Shown: positions 1 to 8,800 of the stretch, one piece after another
Layout: every line of letters begins with the position of its first letter
Numbering within the stretch: the first letter of the stretch is position 1
Source: Saprospirales bacterium
GTDB lineage: Bacteria; Bacteroidota; Bacteroidia; Chitinophagales; Saprospiraceae
DNA: 46,127 nt
Assembly: GCA_007695035.1 (NCBI GenBank)
Contig: REEO01000033.1
Coordinates: 1-46,127, forward strand
Direction: 5' to 3'
Program-made: the position numbers and the translations under genes
The notes under the pieces: generated by a model
The model's input: only the letters and a program-made list of their open reading frames with translations
What the model was told of the DNA's origin: nothing
Databases searched by the model: none

Positions 1-1
1 G

Positions 2-1300
2 GGAGCAGCAGCCGGAACAATAGCTAAAACGATGTCGGCCTACGATAAAACCTATTCAGATTGCATCTACGGAGAGGAACTGACCGGTCGCTATGTGTGC
101 GAATCCCGTCTCCACAAAATGCTGGATCACGAGTATAATCAGTTGATTGACCGCCTTTCCAAAAAAATGCCGGGCTGCCGGTTTTTCGCTTTTGCTGACA
201 CCATATCTGCACTTAACTACCACAGAACCAACATCGGTCACGGCTGGCTCGGAATCAGGTTCCAAACAAGGGAAAACGGACCCGCCAATGAGCTTGTGAT
301 TCACGCGAGAATGAAGGATAACAACCCTCAGTTGCAGTCAAAAGCTGTCGGTGTACTCGGAGTGAATATGGTTTACGCCTGCTTTTATTTCAAGGACGAT
401 ACCGACCAGTTCATAAAGTCCCTGCAGGACCACCTGAAAAACAGGGTGGTCATCGACATGATCAGAATTTCGGGACCGGATTTTGAGCATCTGGACAACA
501 GAGTGTTGAACTATCAACTCGTCCAGCACAAACTCACTGATGTAGCCATGTTCTCATCGGAGGGCGACAGTCTGCACGCATCGGAAAAGTTCTACAAGAA
601 ACCAGTGGTTGTGGTGAGGGGAAATTATAAACCTCCGACAGTGGTGAGCCAGGATGTCTTCAAAACCAGTCTGGAAGCCTTTTGCAAGGACCACGAACTC
701 GACGGAGAAGAGGTGGCTACCCTGGCTGAAATCAATGTAAATACACTGGGTAAAGACCTCATCTCAGCGCGGGAGGAATTCAAAGAGCGGGCAGAGGTCC
801 TCTGTGCCCTGGGATACGATACCATCATAACCAACACCAATAACCACATGTCCATGGTGAAATATTTCGGTGAGCAAAAAGTGGAAAAATTCGGGCTAGT
901 GATCGGTGTGCGACAATTACTGGAACTCATCAATGAACGCTATTACCAAAATCAGGATGGTGGTCTGCTCAAGGCGTTTGGAGAACTTTTCACCCGGAGG
1001 ATAAGTCTTTACACTTACCCGGCACTGCAATTTGGCAGCAATGAAATCATGAACAGCAAAAATCTTCCTGTGCCGGATGGAATTCAGTATCTCTACAAAT
1101 TTCTTCTCGAAAGCGAACTCATACGCGACCTGGAAAACTACAATCCCGACACTCTGCACATCATGCCCGATGAGGTGCTAAATATGATTCGCAACAATGT
1201 GGACGGCTGGGAAAAATACATCCCCTCCAAACTCGTAACAGTTATCAAAGAAAAATGCCTGTTTGGCTATCCCTGCCAGCGCATGCACTTTGAGTATTGA
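2..1300 (+). CDS. Conserved protein of unknown function, 5' end cut by the window
   Basis: The reading frame is open to the left edge of the window; the first ATG inside it is at 32, but the frame reads upstream without a stop, so the visible part is probably the C-terminal majority of a longer protein. There is no signal peptide and no membrane segment in the visible part. Recognisable features are a mostly alpha/beta composition, a segment HGWLGIRFQ near visible residue 80, a LYTYPA segment, and a C-terminal LFGYP motif. I associate these with a large conserved bacterial family whose members carry inconsistent names in databases; I cannot assign a reaction. It is cytoplasmic by appearance. 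The next gene follows after a gap containing its own promoter-like element, so it seems to end its transcription unit. Coding status is very likely; function is unknown. Confidence 0.8.
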   Translation, partial: GAAAGTIAKTMSAYDKTYSDCIYGEELTGRYVCESRLHKMLDHEYNQLIDRLSKKMPGCRFFAFADTISALNYHRTNIGHGWLGIRFQTRENGPANELVIHARMKDNNPQLQSKAVGVLGVNMVYACFYFKDDTDQFIKSLQDHLKNRVVIDMIRISGPDFEHLDNRVLNYQLVQHKLTDVAMFSSEGDSLHASEKFYKKPVVVVRGNYKPPTVVSQDVFKTSLEAFCKDHELDGEEVATLAEINVNTLGKDLISAREEFKERAEVLCALGYDTIITNTNNHMSMVKYFGEQKVEKFGLVIGVRQLLELINERYYQNQDGGLLKAFGELFTRRISLYTYPALQFGSNEIMNSKNLPVPDGIQYLYKFLLESELIRDLENYNPDTLHIMPDEVLNMIRNNVDGWEKYIPSKLVTVIKEKCLFGYPCQRMHFEY

Positions 1301-1424
1301 TTTGAAAAAGCCAGGGGCTCTGATTTTTCTTGATCTTACAGCTTTGCCCACTTGAACAAATGGGTTTCATAGAAAAAATTGCCTATTTTGCTTTAGTGAG
1401 GTTGATAAACAACCATAAAGAACG

Positions 1425-1458
1425 TTTTATCATCTCTCCACCAAAAGAGTTATCTTTG
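1425..1458 (+). promoter_or_regulatory. Bacteroidota-type promoter for the small monooxygenase-fold gene
   Basis: TATCTTTG at 1451-1458 is an exact TAnnTTTG -7 box. A T-rich -33-like element (TTTT) lies at about 1425-1428, 22 nt upstream. Transcription would begin near 1465, which puts the ATG at 1483 in the message and excludes the upstream in-frame ATG at 1330. Confidence 0.5.
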
Positions 1459-1482
1459 CTCCCTTCAATAATTCTGAAAAGT

Positions 1483-1812
1483 ATGTTTACCAGAGTGGTT
1501 AAACTCGTAATAAGCCCGGGTAAGGAAGCCGACTTCCTGCACATTTTCCAAAATTCGAGAAGTGCTATCAGGAGTTTTGAGGGATGCAGGGCACTCAGGC
1601 TTTACAGAGACCGAAAATACCCCAATATTTTTTTTACATACAGCATTTGGGAAAGCGACGAAAACCTCCAGAATTACAGAAAATCAGACCTCTTTGGCTC
1701 AACCTGGAGGGAGACGAAAAAACTTTTTGCCGATAAACCGGAAGCCTGGTCGCTTGACCTGGCCTGGGATGCAGCCGATAACGAAGACCGAAATGACGAC
1801 AAAATCTGCTAA
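1483..1812 (+). CDS. Antibiotic biosynthesis monooxygenase (ABM) domain protein
   Basis: A protein of about 109 residues with a ferredoxin-like dimeric alpha/beta barrel pattern: an N-terminal strand (MFTRVVKLVISPG), a helix (FLHIFQNSRSAIRSFEGC), a strand ending in a charged turn, and a second block FFTYSIWESDENLQNYRKSDLF that is typical of ABM/YgiN-like small proteins. Members act as quinol or heme-type monooxygenases or as plain dimeric folds; the substrate here cannot be read. The frame is open further upstream to an ATG at 1330, but a TAnnTTTG promoter at 1451-1458 and the fact that the ABM domain begins exactly at the ATG at 1483 favour the short form. The C-terminal tail is acidic and probably disordered. 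It stands alone between the gene on its left and aroB. Confidence 0.75.
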   Translation: MFTRVVKLVISPGKEADFLHIFQNSRSAIRSFEGCRALRLYRDRKYPNIFFTYSIWESDENLQNYRKSDLFGSTWRETKKLFADKPEAWSLDLAWDAADNEDRNDDKIC

Positions 1813-1898
1813 TAACGGGTGCCAACGATGATAATTGACTTTAGGCAAAGCAAGCAGGACCGGGTTAAATACCCTGAAATGATACTAAACCAAAGGGG

Positions 1899-3008
1899 AT
1901 GAAAAACATAAGACTTACCGATCACAGCATCTACATAGACGATATTTGGAGCAACTTTAAAGACCTGATAGAGGGCTATGACCACATAGTAGTACTGACG
2001 GACATCAATTCCAGGGGGTACTGTCTCAAGGAATTCGAGATGCTTTCAGAAATAACAGATTTTGATATCATCACGATTCCAACAGCCGAACAACAGGAAA
2101 AAGAAGGCAATAAAAGGGAGAGTTTATCTGTGTACTACATAGAGCAATTCAAGAACCAGGAAACCTGCAATAAGATTTTTGACGGCCTGTTGGAGTGCGG
2201 TGCAGACAGGTATTCACTGCTCATCAATCTGGGAGGTGGCGTAATATGTGACATGGGAGGATACTGCGCTTCTGTATTTATGAGGGGCATGGATTTCATT
2301 CACTTTCCCACCACCCTGCTCTCACAAGTTGATGCATCCGTGGGCGGAAAACTTGGAATCAATTTCCGGGGATATAAAAACATGGTGGGCCTTTTCAGAA
2401 ATCCGATCGGGGTATTTATTCACGACAAATTTTTGGAATCACTGCCGGAGCGGGAATTGAGAAGTGGCTTTGCCGAAATTGTCAAACACGCCCTCACGCT
2501 GAATTACAATCTCTGGGAACAACTCAAGGAGATGGAAGACATCGAGGTTACCAACTTACTTCCACTCATTGAAAAGTCGATTATCATTAAAAAGCAGATC
2601 GTCCAGACCGATCCCACGGAGACTGGAAAGAGAAAAGTGCTGAATTTTGGTCACACCCTCGGCCACGCTATCGAGACCGGTTTTTTGAAAAAGGGTGAAC
2701 CGATAACGCACGGAGAGGCTGTCGCGGCCGGAATGGCCATGGAGTGCTACTTATCCATGTTGCATTATGGGCATAATGAAGAGTGGTTAGCCGATATACT
2801 GGTCATATTGAAGCGGTTTTTTCCAAAAATTGAAATTGGAGATGAGATGCTCAATGACCTGCTGCAGTTAATCAGAGTGGACAAAAAGAATAAAGCCGGT
2901 GTACCTCATTTTACCTTCCTTCTCGATATTGGGAATGTGGAATACGATCAATTTGCCAAAACAGAAGACGTTAGGGCAGCCGTGGAGTACTACCGAAAAA
3001 ACTATTGA
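1899..3008 (+). CDS. aroB: 3-dehydroquinate synthase
   Basis: AroB makes 3-dehydroquinate from DAHP, the second step of the shikimate pathway, in the cytoplasm, using NAD+ and a divalent metal. The length, 369 residues, matches the family. Diagnostic segments in order are the glycine-rich NAD-binding stretch LGGGVICDMGG around residue 112, the substrate loop FPTTLLSQVDASVGGKLGIN, the helix GFAEIVKHALT around 191, and the metal-binding histidine motifs FGHTLGHAIE around 250 and HGEAVAAGMAME around 271. All catalytic-site motifs appear intact. The start at 1899 follows a GGGG run. Neighbours are unrelated in pathway (an ABM protein upstream, a penicillin-binding protein downstream); the gap of about 100 nt to the next gene suggests separate expression. 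The call is secure. Confidence 0.96.
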   Translation: MKNIRLTDHSIYIDDIWSNFKDLIEGYDHIVVLTDINSRGYCLKEFEMLSEITDFDIITIPTAEQQEKEGNKRESLSVYYIEQFKNQETCNKIFDGLLECGADRYSLLINLGGGVICDMGGYCASVFMRGMDFIHFPTTLLSQVDASVGGKLGINFRGYKNMVGLFRNPIGVFIHDKFLESLPERELRSGFAEIVKHALTLNYNLWEQLKEMEDIEVTNLLPLIEKSIIIKKQIVQTDPTETGKRKVLNFGHTLGHAIETGFLKKGEPITHGEAVAAGMAMECYLSMLHYGHNEEWLADILVILKRFFPKIEIGDEMLNDLLQLIRVDKKNKAGVPHFTFLLDIGNVEYDQFAKTEDVRAAVEYYRKNY

Positions 3009-3109
3009 CCCGCTGTGATTTCAGAAATACTTTTAAAAATACTTACATACCAAAGACAGTGATAGGCAACGTTTAGTAATTCGGTCTTATCCAGGAAAAA
3101 AGCATTGAC

Positions 3110-5671
3110 ATGGCAGCTAAAGACGATAAAGGAAAGCAGACAAAAATAAAAGCTCTTTACCGCAAGTGGGTACTTGGGCTATGGGGCCTTTTTGCACTGG
3201 GGGTTGTGAGTGTGTTTGTCTTTTTCTACCTCATATCTCTACAGGAACTCCCCACCTTCGAGGAGCTTGAAAACCCCAATTTGAGCCTTGCAACCTCGGT
3301 TTTGGCGAACGATGGACAGGAGTTAGGCCGGTATTATGTCCAAAACAGAGTGCCCGTTACCTATGAAGAACTCAATCCGAATGTGATCAATGCCCTGATT
3401 TCTACCGAAGACCACCGGTATCACAGACACGCGGGAATTGATTTTGAAGCCCTTGGACGGGTAGCCACCAGAACGGTTCTTTTGGGTCAGCGCGAGAGTG
3501 GAGGTGGTAGTACAATTACACAGCAATTGGCCAAACTGCTCTTTCCCAGACCCAATTTACAGGGAAAAAGCCAAATCGGAAGGACCTGGACCCTGGTCAA
3601 CACCAAGTTTAAGGAGTGGCTCACGGCCCTGAAGTTGGAGCGCAGCTATACCAAAGAGGAGATCATTGCCATGTATCTCAATGAATTCGATTTTATCTTT
3701 GGTGCACACGGCATTGAAGCGGCAGCAGAGACCTACTTTGGGAAAAGACAGGCCGAACTGGATATTGAGGAGGCAGCCATGCTCGTGGCCATGCTTAAAA
3801 ACCCGTGGCGCTACAGCCCGATCCGCTTCCCCAACAATGCCAAAAACCAGCGCAATGTGGTACTCATGCAGATGAACAGACACGATGTCATCTCCGATAC
3901 CGAACTGGATTCACTGCGTCAACTGCCTCTGGATATCACAAGGTTTAGGAGGAGTACCCACATTGATGGACTGGCTCCCTACTTTAGAATGGAGCTTGCA
4001 AAGGATTTGAGAAGAATGCTAGCCAGACCGGAATTCCAAAAACCCGATGGAACCAGATACGATATCTACCGGGATGGACTCCGTGTGCACACTACCATTG
4101 ACCACAGAATGCAGGAACTGGCTGAAGAGGTGATGTGGGATCACATGGCAGAAGTGCAGGAGCGGTTTTTCAATGAGTGGAGAGGACTCGATCCCTGGAC
4201 CCACGACGATGGCCGCATGCCAATGGCTGTAAAAAGGGCCGGTCTGAATCGACTGATCCGGGACTCGGATCGCTACCAGGCGATTAGAAGTTCTTATATG
4301 AGTGAGATTTTGGATGAGGTGGCCTCCAATCACAATGCAGATATTACGGATATTGATATAGAGCGAATGATGACGGCCTCAGAAAGTGATTGGGCCAGGA
4401 GAACACTCCAAAATAACCGCGCCATCACTGAAGAACGCCGCCAAATGTACGATGAGATTCTAGATGGTCCACTGTGGAAAAAACTGACCAATTCCTGGGA
4501 AACTTTTCAGGAAGAGGTGGACCGTCAATTCGGAGAGCCGGTTGACATGACGGTTTTTGCCTACAATGATCAGGGGGAGACCGATACCATTATGAGTCCT
4601 CTTGATTCTATAAAATACCACCGTATGCACCTCCAGACAGGTATAGTGGGGATTGAACCAGCAAGTGGAGAGGTGCGGTTTTGGGTTGGTGGTATCGACC
4701 ACAAGTACTTTCAGTTTGATCACGTGCGCACCCTTCGCCAGGTAGGTTCCACTTTCAAGCCGTTTATCTACGCCACAGCTATTTTCCTTCAGGGGATTTC
4801 TCCCTGTACAAAAGTTGACGATGTGCCCTATACCATTATCCCAGGCGAGGGGAATTTTGAGCTGTTGGAGGAGTGGGCTCCAACCAATGCGGACGGAACA
4901 TTCACCTATGAGCAATACACACTGTTTGAGGGATTGAAACAATCGAAAAATACGGCTTCGGTCTATCTGATGAAGTTAATTGCTGATACAGAACCCGTCA
5001 GGCAATTAATGTCCAGTATGGGTGTGAACAGCGATGAAATTAGGAGAGACGGCGACTACAAGATACCTAAACAACCCTCCATTTCTCTGGGATCAGCCGA
5101 CCTAACGGTGCTTGAATTGACGGGTGCTTACGCCACTTTTGGCAACAATGGGGTTCACATAGAGCCACATTTCATAAAGCGGATTGAGGATCAGCACGGA
5201 AGACTCATTTATCAGGCTATTCCGGAAGAAACCACCGCTTTGGACCCGAACGCCAATTATGTGATGGTGGAAATGCTGAGGTATTGTACAGATGGCCACT
5301 TTGCATTCCGCAATATCGAAAGTGACAACGGCGGTAAGACAGGAACCACCAATGACCACACCGACGGCTGGTATGTGGGCGTTTCCCCTGAACTGGCCAT
5401 TGGCACCTGGGTAGGTGGTGCGGACCGGTGGATCAGGTTTAGAAGTTTTGCCAATGGTCAGGGATCAAGGATGGCCAGGCCATTTTACACCTCATTCCTC
5501 GAGCGCCTCGAAGATGACCCCCTCGCAAACTACAATCCCGAAGCGAGATTTATCAGACCGACAGATGACCTTGGCATTGAAATCGAGTGTGATCGGTTTG
5601 ATCAGTTCAGAGACCGGGACCGAGACTTGTTGGACAGGGATATTTTTGACGACCCCTTTGATGACTTCTGA
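3110..5671 (+). CDS. Class A penicillin-binding protein (transglycosylase/transpeptidase, PBP1A-like)
   Basis: A bifunctional peptidoglycan synthase anchored in the inner membrane with its catalytic domains in the periplasm. One membrane segment lies at about residues 20-42. The family 51 glycosyltransferase domain follows, with the catalytic glutamate in STEDHRYHRHAGID (E100) and the GGGSTITQQLAK motif near 126. A long linker of about 200 residues, rich in charged helices, separates it from the transpeptidase domain. That domain has the acylation serine in GSTFKPF (S547, K550), the SKN triad (S612) and the KTGTT motif (K743). All active-site residues are present. The C-terminal tail is strongly acidic (repeated D/R and DDPFDDF). 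Length, 853 residues, is in the normal range for Bacteroidota PBP1A. An inverted repeat at 5720-5762 follows the gene. Confidence 0.95.
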   Translation: MAAKDDKGKQTKIKALYRKWVLGLWGLFALGVVSVFVFFYLISLQELPTFEELENPNLSLATSVLANDGQELGRYYVQNRVPVTYEELNPNVINALISTEDHRYHRHAGIDFEALGRVATRTVLLGQRESGGGSTITQQLAKLLFPRPNLQGKSQIGRTWTLVNTKFKEWLTALKLERSYTKEEIIAMYLNEFDFIFGAHGIEAAAETYFGKRQAELDIEEAAMLVAMLKNPWRYSPIRFPNNAKNQRNVVLMQMNRHDVISDTELDSLRQLPLDITRFRRSTHIDGLAPYFRMELAKDLRRMLARPEFQKPDGTRYDIYRDGLRVHTTIDHRMQELAEEVMWDHMAEVQERFFNEWRGLDPWTHDDGRMPMAVKRAGLNRLIRDSDRYQAIRSSYMSEILDEVASNHNADITDIDIERMMTASESDWARRTLQNNRAITEERRQMYDEILDGPLWKKLTNSWETFQEEVDRQFGEPVDMTVFAYNDQGETDTIMSPLDSIKYHRMHLQTGIVGIEPASGEVRFWVGGIDHKYFQFDHVRTLRQVGSTFKPFIYATAIFLQGISPCTKVDDVPYTIIPGEGNFELLEEWAPTNADGTFTYEQYTLFEGLKQSKNTASVYLMKLIADTEPVRQLMSSMGVNSDEIRRDGDYKIPKQPSISLGSADLTVLELTGAYATFGNNGVHIEPHFIKRIEDQHGRLIYQAIPEETTALDPNANYVMVEMLRYCTDGHFAFRNIESDNGGKTGTTNDHTDGWYVGVSPELAIGTWVGGADRWIRFRSFANGQGSRMARPFYTSFLERLEDDPLANYNPEARFIRPTDDLGIEIECDRFDQFRDRDRDLLDRDIFDDPFDDF

Positions 5672-5719
5672 TTGAAATTGGGAAGATTTCAGAAAACTGT
5701 AAACACTTTGGATCTTGCC

Positions 5720-5762
5720 GGAATAAGCTGGATGGAACAGGCTCTAAGCCCTATCTTATTCC
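5720..5762 (+). terminator. Possible terminator hairpin after the penicillin-binding protein gene
   Basis: GGAATAAG at 5720-5727 and CTTATTCC at 5755-5762 form a perfect 8-bp inverted repeat around a 27-nt loop. No strong T-tract follows, so this is only a weak terminator candidate. Confidence 0.3.
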
Positions 5763-5825
5763 CCTGAGCTACATTAAATTAATATTCGAGGCTGATCCAC
5801 TCCCTTTACGGACATCTTATCATTT

Positions 5826-5854
5826 TTTTAATGTTGGGGAAAACCTTACCTTTG
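5826..5854 (+). promoter_or_regulatory. Bacteroidota-type promoter for the P-domain secreted protein
   Basis: TACCTTTG at 5847-5854 is an exact TAnnTTTG -7 box, with TTTT at 5826-5829 as a plausible -33 element 17 nt upstream. It lies inside the longest possible reading frame, so transcription would begin near 5861 and the usable start is the ATG at 5885. Confidence 0.5.
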
Positions 5855-5884
5855 GACGCTAAACTTTTAAATCTTTCCATAACG

Positions 5885-8800
5885 ATGAGTGCTTACCATA
5901 TTAAGCACACACTGCTTGCCCTCTTAATATTACTACTTTTCCATGCAAATGCTTTAGCAAGTTGCGTCTGCGACACCAATTGTCCTTCAACCATGCTTCC
6001 TGTGGGAACTTTCTCCTCATCAATAACCGTTTCGGGAGCTACAAACAATACCCTGGGTCAAAACGGTCAGCGGTTGATTGGTGTCAATATGTCCTTCAAT
6101 CACGATGCAGTAAATGAACTTGATGTAATCCTGGTAGCACCGGATGGAAGTTCAGTTGAATTGATGTCTAACTATTCGCTGGAATGGAATCTTGACCAGG
6201 ATTTTGACATTTGCTTTGTGGCATGCGATATGGTCGCTCAGCCCGACCCGGGTTTTCCCGCAGTAATAGACACCTGGCAGATGAGTCAGGCCGGTGCAGG
6301 TTACAGCTTTGAGGGCTCGTATTATCCCTCAGTTGGGTGTCTGGAGGATCTCACCGGCTCAGTAAACGGTACCTGGACACTTGAGATGGAGGATCACGTC
6401 GTTGTAATGGGTGGCACACTGTTCGAGTGGTCATTGGTCTTTGAAGATAACGATGGGACCATGTGCCCCGAACCTTGCGAACCACCGATTTATTGCCAGG
6501 CCGATGGTGGTGAGGTTTCAGGTGTCGATGGAATATACTGTGAATCGAGCCCGGACCTGTTACTGGACCCCACGGTTACCCATTCCAACAGTCCACCGAA
6601 CCCCAATGAATACGGCTACACCTTTGTCATAACCGATGAAAACGGTGTGATCCTGGAGTACAATGACTTTCCCGACCTCACCACTTACAGCCCCGGAACA
6701 TACGAATTATGTGGTCTTTCTTACCTGATTGAGGACCTCGGAAACATTCCCCCACCTGACGGAGTTTACACTCGTTCTGATCTGCAGTCGGATATTGACA
6801 ATGAGGTATTTTGTGCTGACCTTTCCGACGATTGTGAAACCATAGAGATTGAGCCTCAATTGGAACCCATTAATATTAACGGGCCCGAAGAGGTCTGCCC
6901 GGATGAGTTGGTGAGCTACACCATTGAAAATCTAAATTTAAGTGCTGATTTTAATATCGTGATAAATGGGGCATTTTCCGACTTGTCGATTACCAGCGAC
7001 ACCATTCTCAATATCATTTGGGAAGACGAACCGGGTCCCCGGTCAATCTGTGCTGACCACTCCAATGCTTGCGGAACAGAATCATTTTGCCTGGAGATAG
7101 AAGTTTTTGAATTCCCCGATATAGATATTTTCGGCCCTCAAGAGCTTTGTCCCGGTGAGACCGGTGTCTATGAATTTTTTCCACCACCCGGCCCAGGTGA
7201 ATTTTATGATATTGACATTGTCGGTGGTTTGATTGTCAATCAGGGTTCAGCTCATGTGGAAGTTGAGTGGTATGAAAACAATTTCCAAAACTACCTCACA
7301 GTAGAGGTCATCGGAGCAGATTGTCCACATCCCGAACCCGAAACCTTTGAAGTCCTCCTGATCGAGTACGATTTACCCGACTTTTTTGACTACAGCAGCG
7401 AATTTTGTACTGATGACGCCGGTTGGGCTGAAATGGACCCGCATCCACATATTCAAACCTATTCGTGGTACGGTGACAGCATCACCATTGAGCAGGGCCA
7501 AGGAACCAGTGGCCCGATAGTATTTTCAGTAGATGAACCGGGAACGACTATGCTTTGTGTGGAACTGGATGCCACTTGCGGCTTAGAGGGACCAATTTGT
7601 CAGGAGGTGACCGTTCTGGAAATACCCAATCCGGATATTGGCCCCATCGACCCACAATGCCAGTTGGAATTCACCCTCTCCTCCACTTTTGAACACGGAA
7701 ATTTTGGGAGCTGGGAACAAACGGGCGGACCGTCCATTGCAACCATACAAAACCCCTTCGATGCTGAGACTGATGTCGAAGTCTTCGAACCCGGCACCTA
7801 CTACTTTGAATTTACTGAGGATAACGGATACTGTCTGGGATCTAATTTAGTGGAAATCATAATCCTTCCCGGGCTGGATATCGACTTGGTCACACACCAA
7901 TGCATTTTTGATGAGTACTTTGTAATAATCGAAATATCGGGCGGAGAGCCACCCTATTCTGTAAATGGAGAAGAAATTGCGGGCAACATCTTTGAATCGG
8001 ATTTTAGACCGGAGGGAGAGGACTATTCCTTTCTGATTAGCGATGTATCCGGTTGCACCGCTGAAGTAACGGGCACACATGAATGCCCCTGCCAGATTGA
8101 CCCAGGTTCGATGTCTCCAGACCCCATTGAGATTTGTATCGATTCCGGGGAGGAGTTTGCAGGCATATACAACAACGACGGCACAATGGGTCCAAATGAC
8201 ATCGGGGCATATATCCTGCACGACAATCCGGGGCCCATTCCGGGCACCATTTTCGACATGAATCAATCCGGGGTTTTTACTCTTCAGCCGGGAATGGAAG
8301 CAGGCGAAGTCTATTACATTTCCCATGTGATTGGACCCGAAGAAAACGGCTCTGTTGACCTGGGAGCTGAATGTGTCGCGGTGGCACTTGGACAGGCTGT
8401 GGAGGTTTTTGGCCTGCCTGATTTTGAAGTGCCGTCCGATGCGGGATTTTGCCTTGGTTCTGTTGAAATAGTGATTGATAATGCCGACCCTTCTGGGGTT
8501 CTGGAAATTTACGACCACCAGGGAGGCGCCGAACCTGATTGGGCAGATATGGGCGACGGTTTGTACCAGATTCAACCTTCGGAACCTGGGGTCACTCACT
8601 ACCAATACACTGGGCATAATGGCCCCTGTACCCGGTCAGATTCATTCACACTGGAGTTTTATGAACTTCCATTTTTTGCTTCCTGGGAAATTCTTTGCGC
8701 AGGCAACGAATTCAATGCCCACCTTGAGATAAGCGGAGGTAGTCCACCGTATTTTCTCAATGGCACCGAACTTGCAAGCGACACCTATCTCACTGATACC

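Noticed and set aside
7847-8617. Long open frame (256 codons) on the minus strand inside the P-domain protein gene
   Set aside because: It lies entirely antisense to a well-supported coding sequence, has a low-complexity unfamiliar translation and no promoter or family features.
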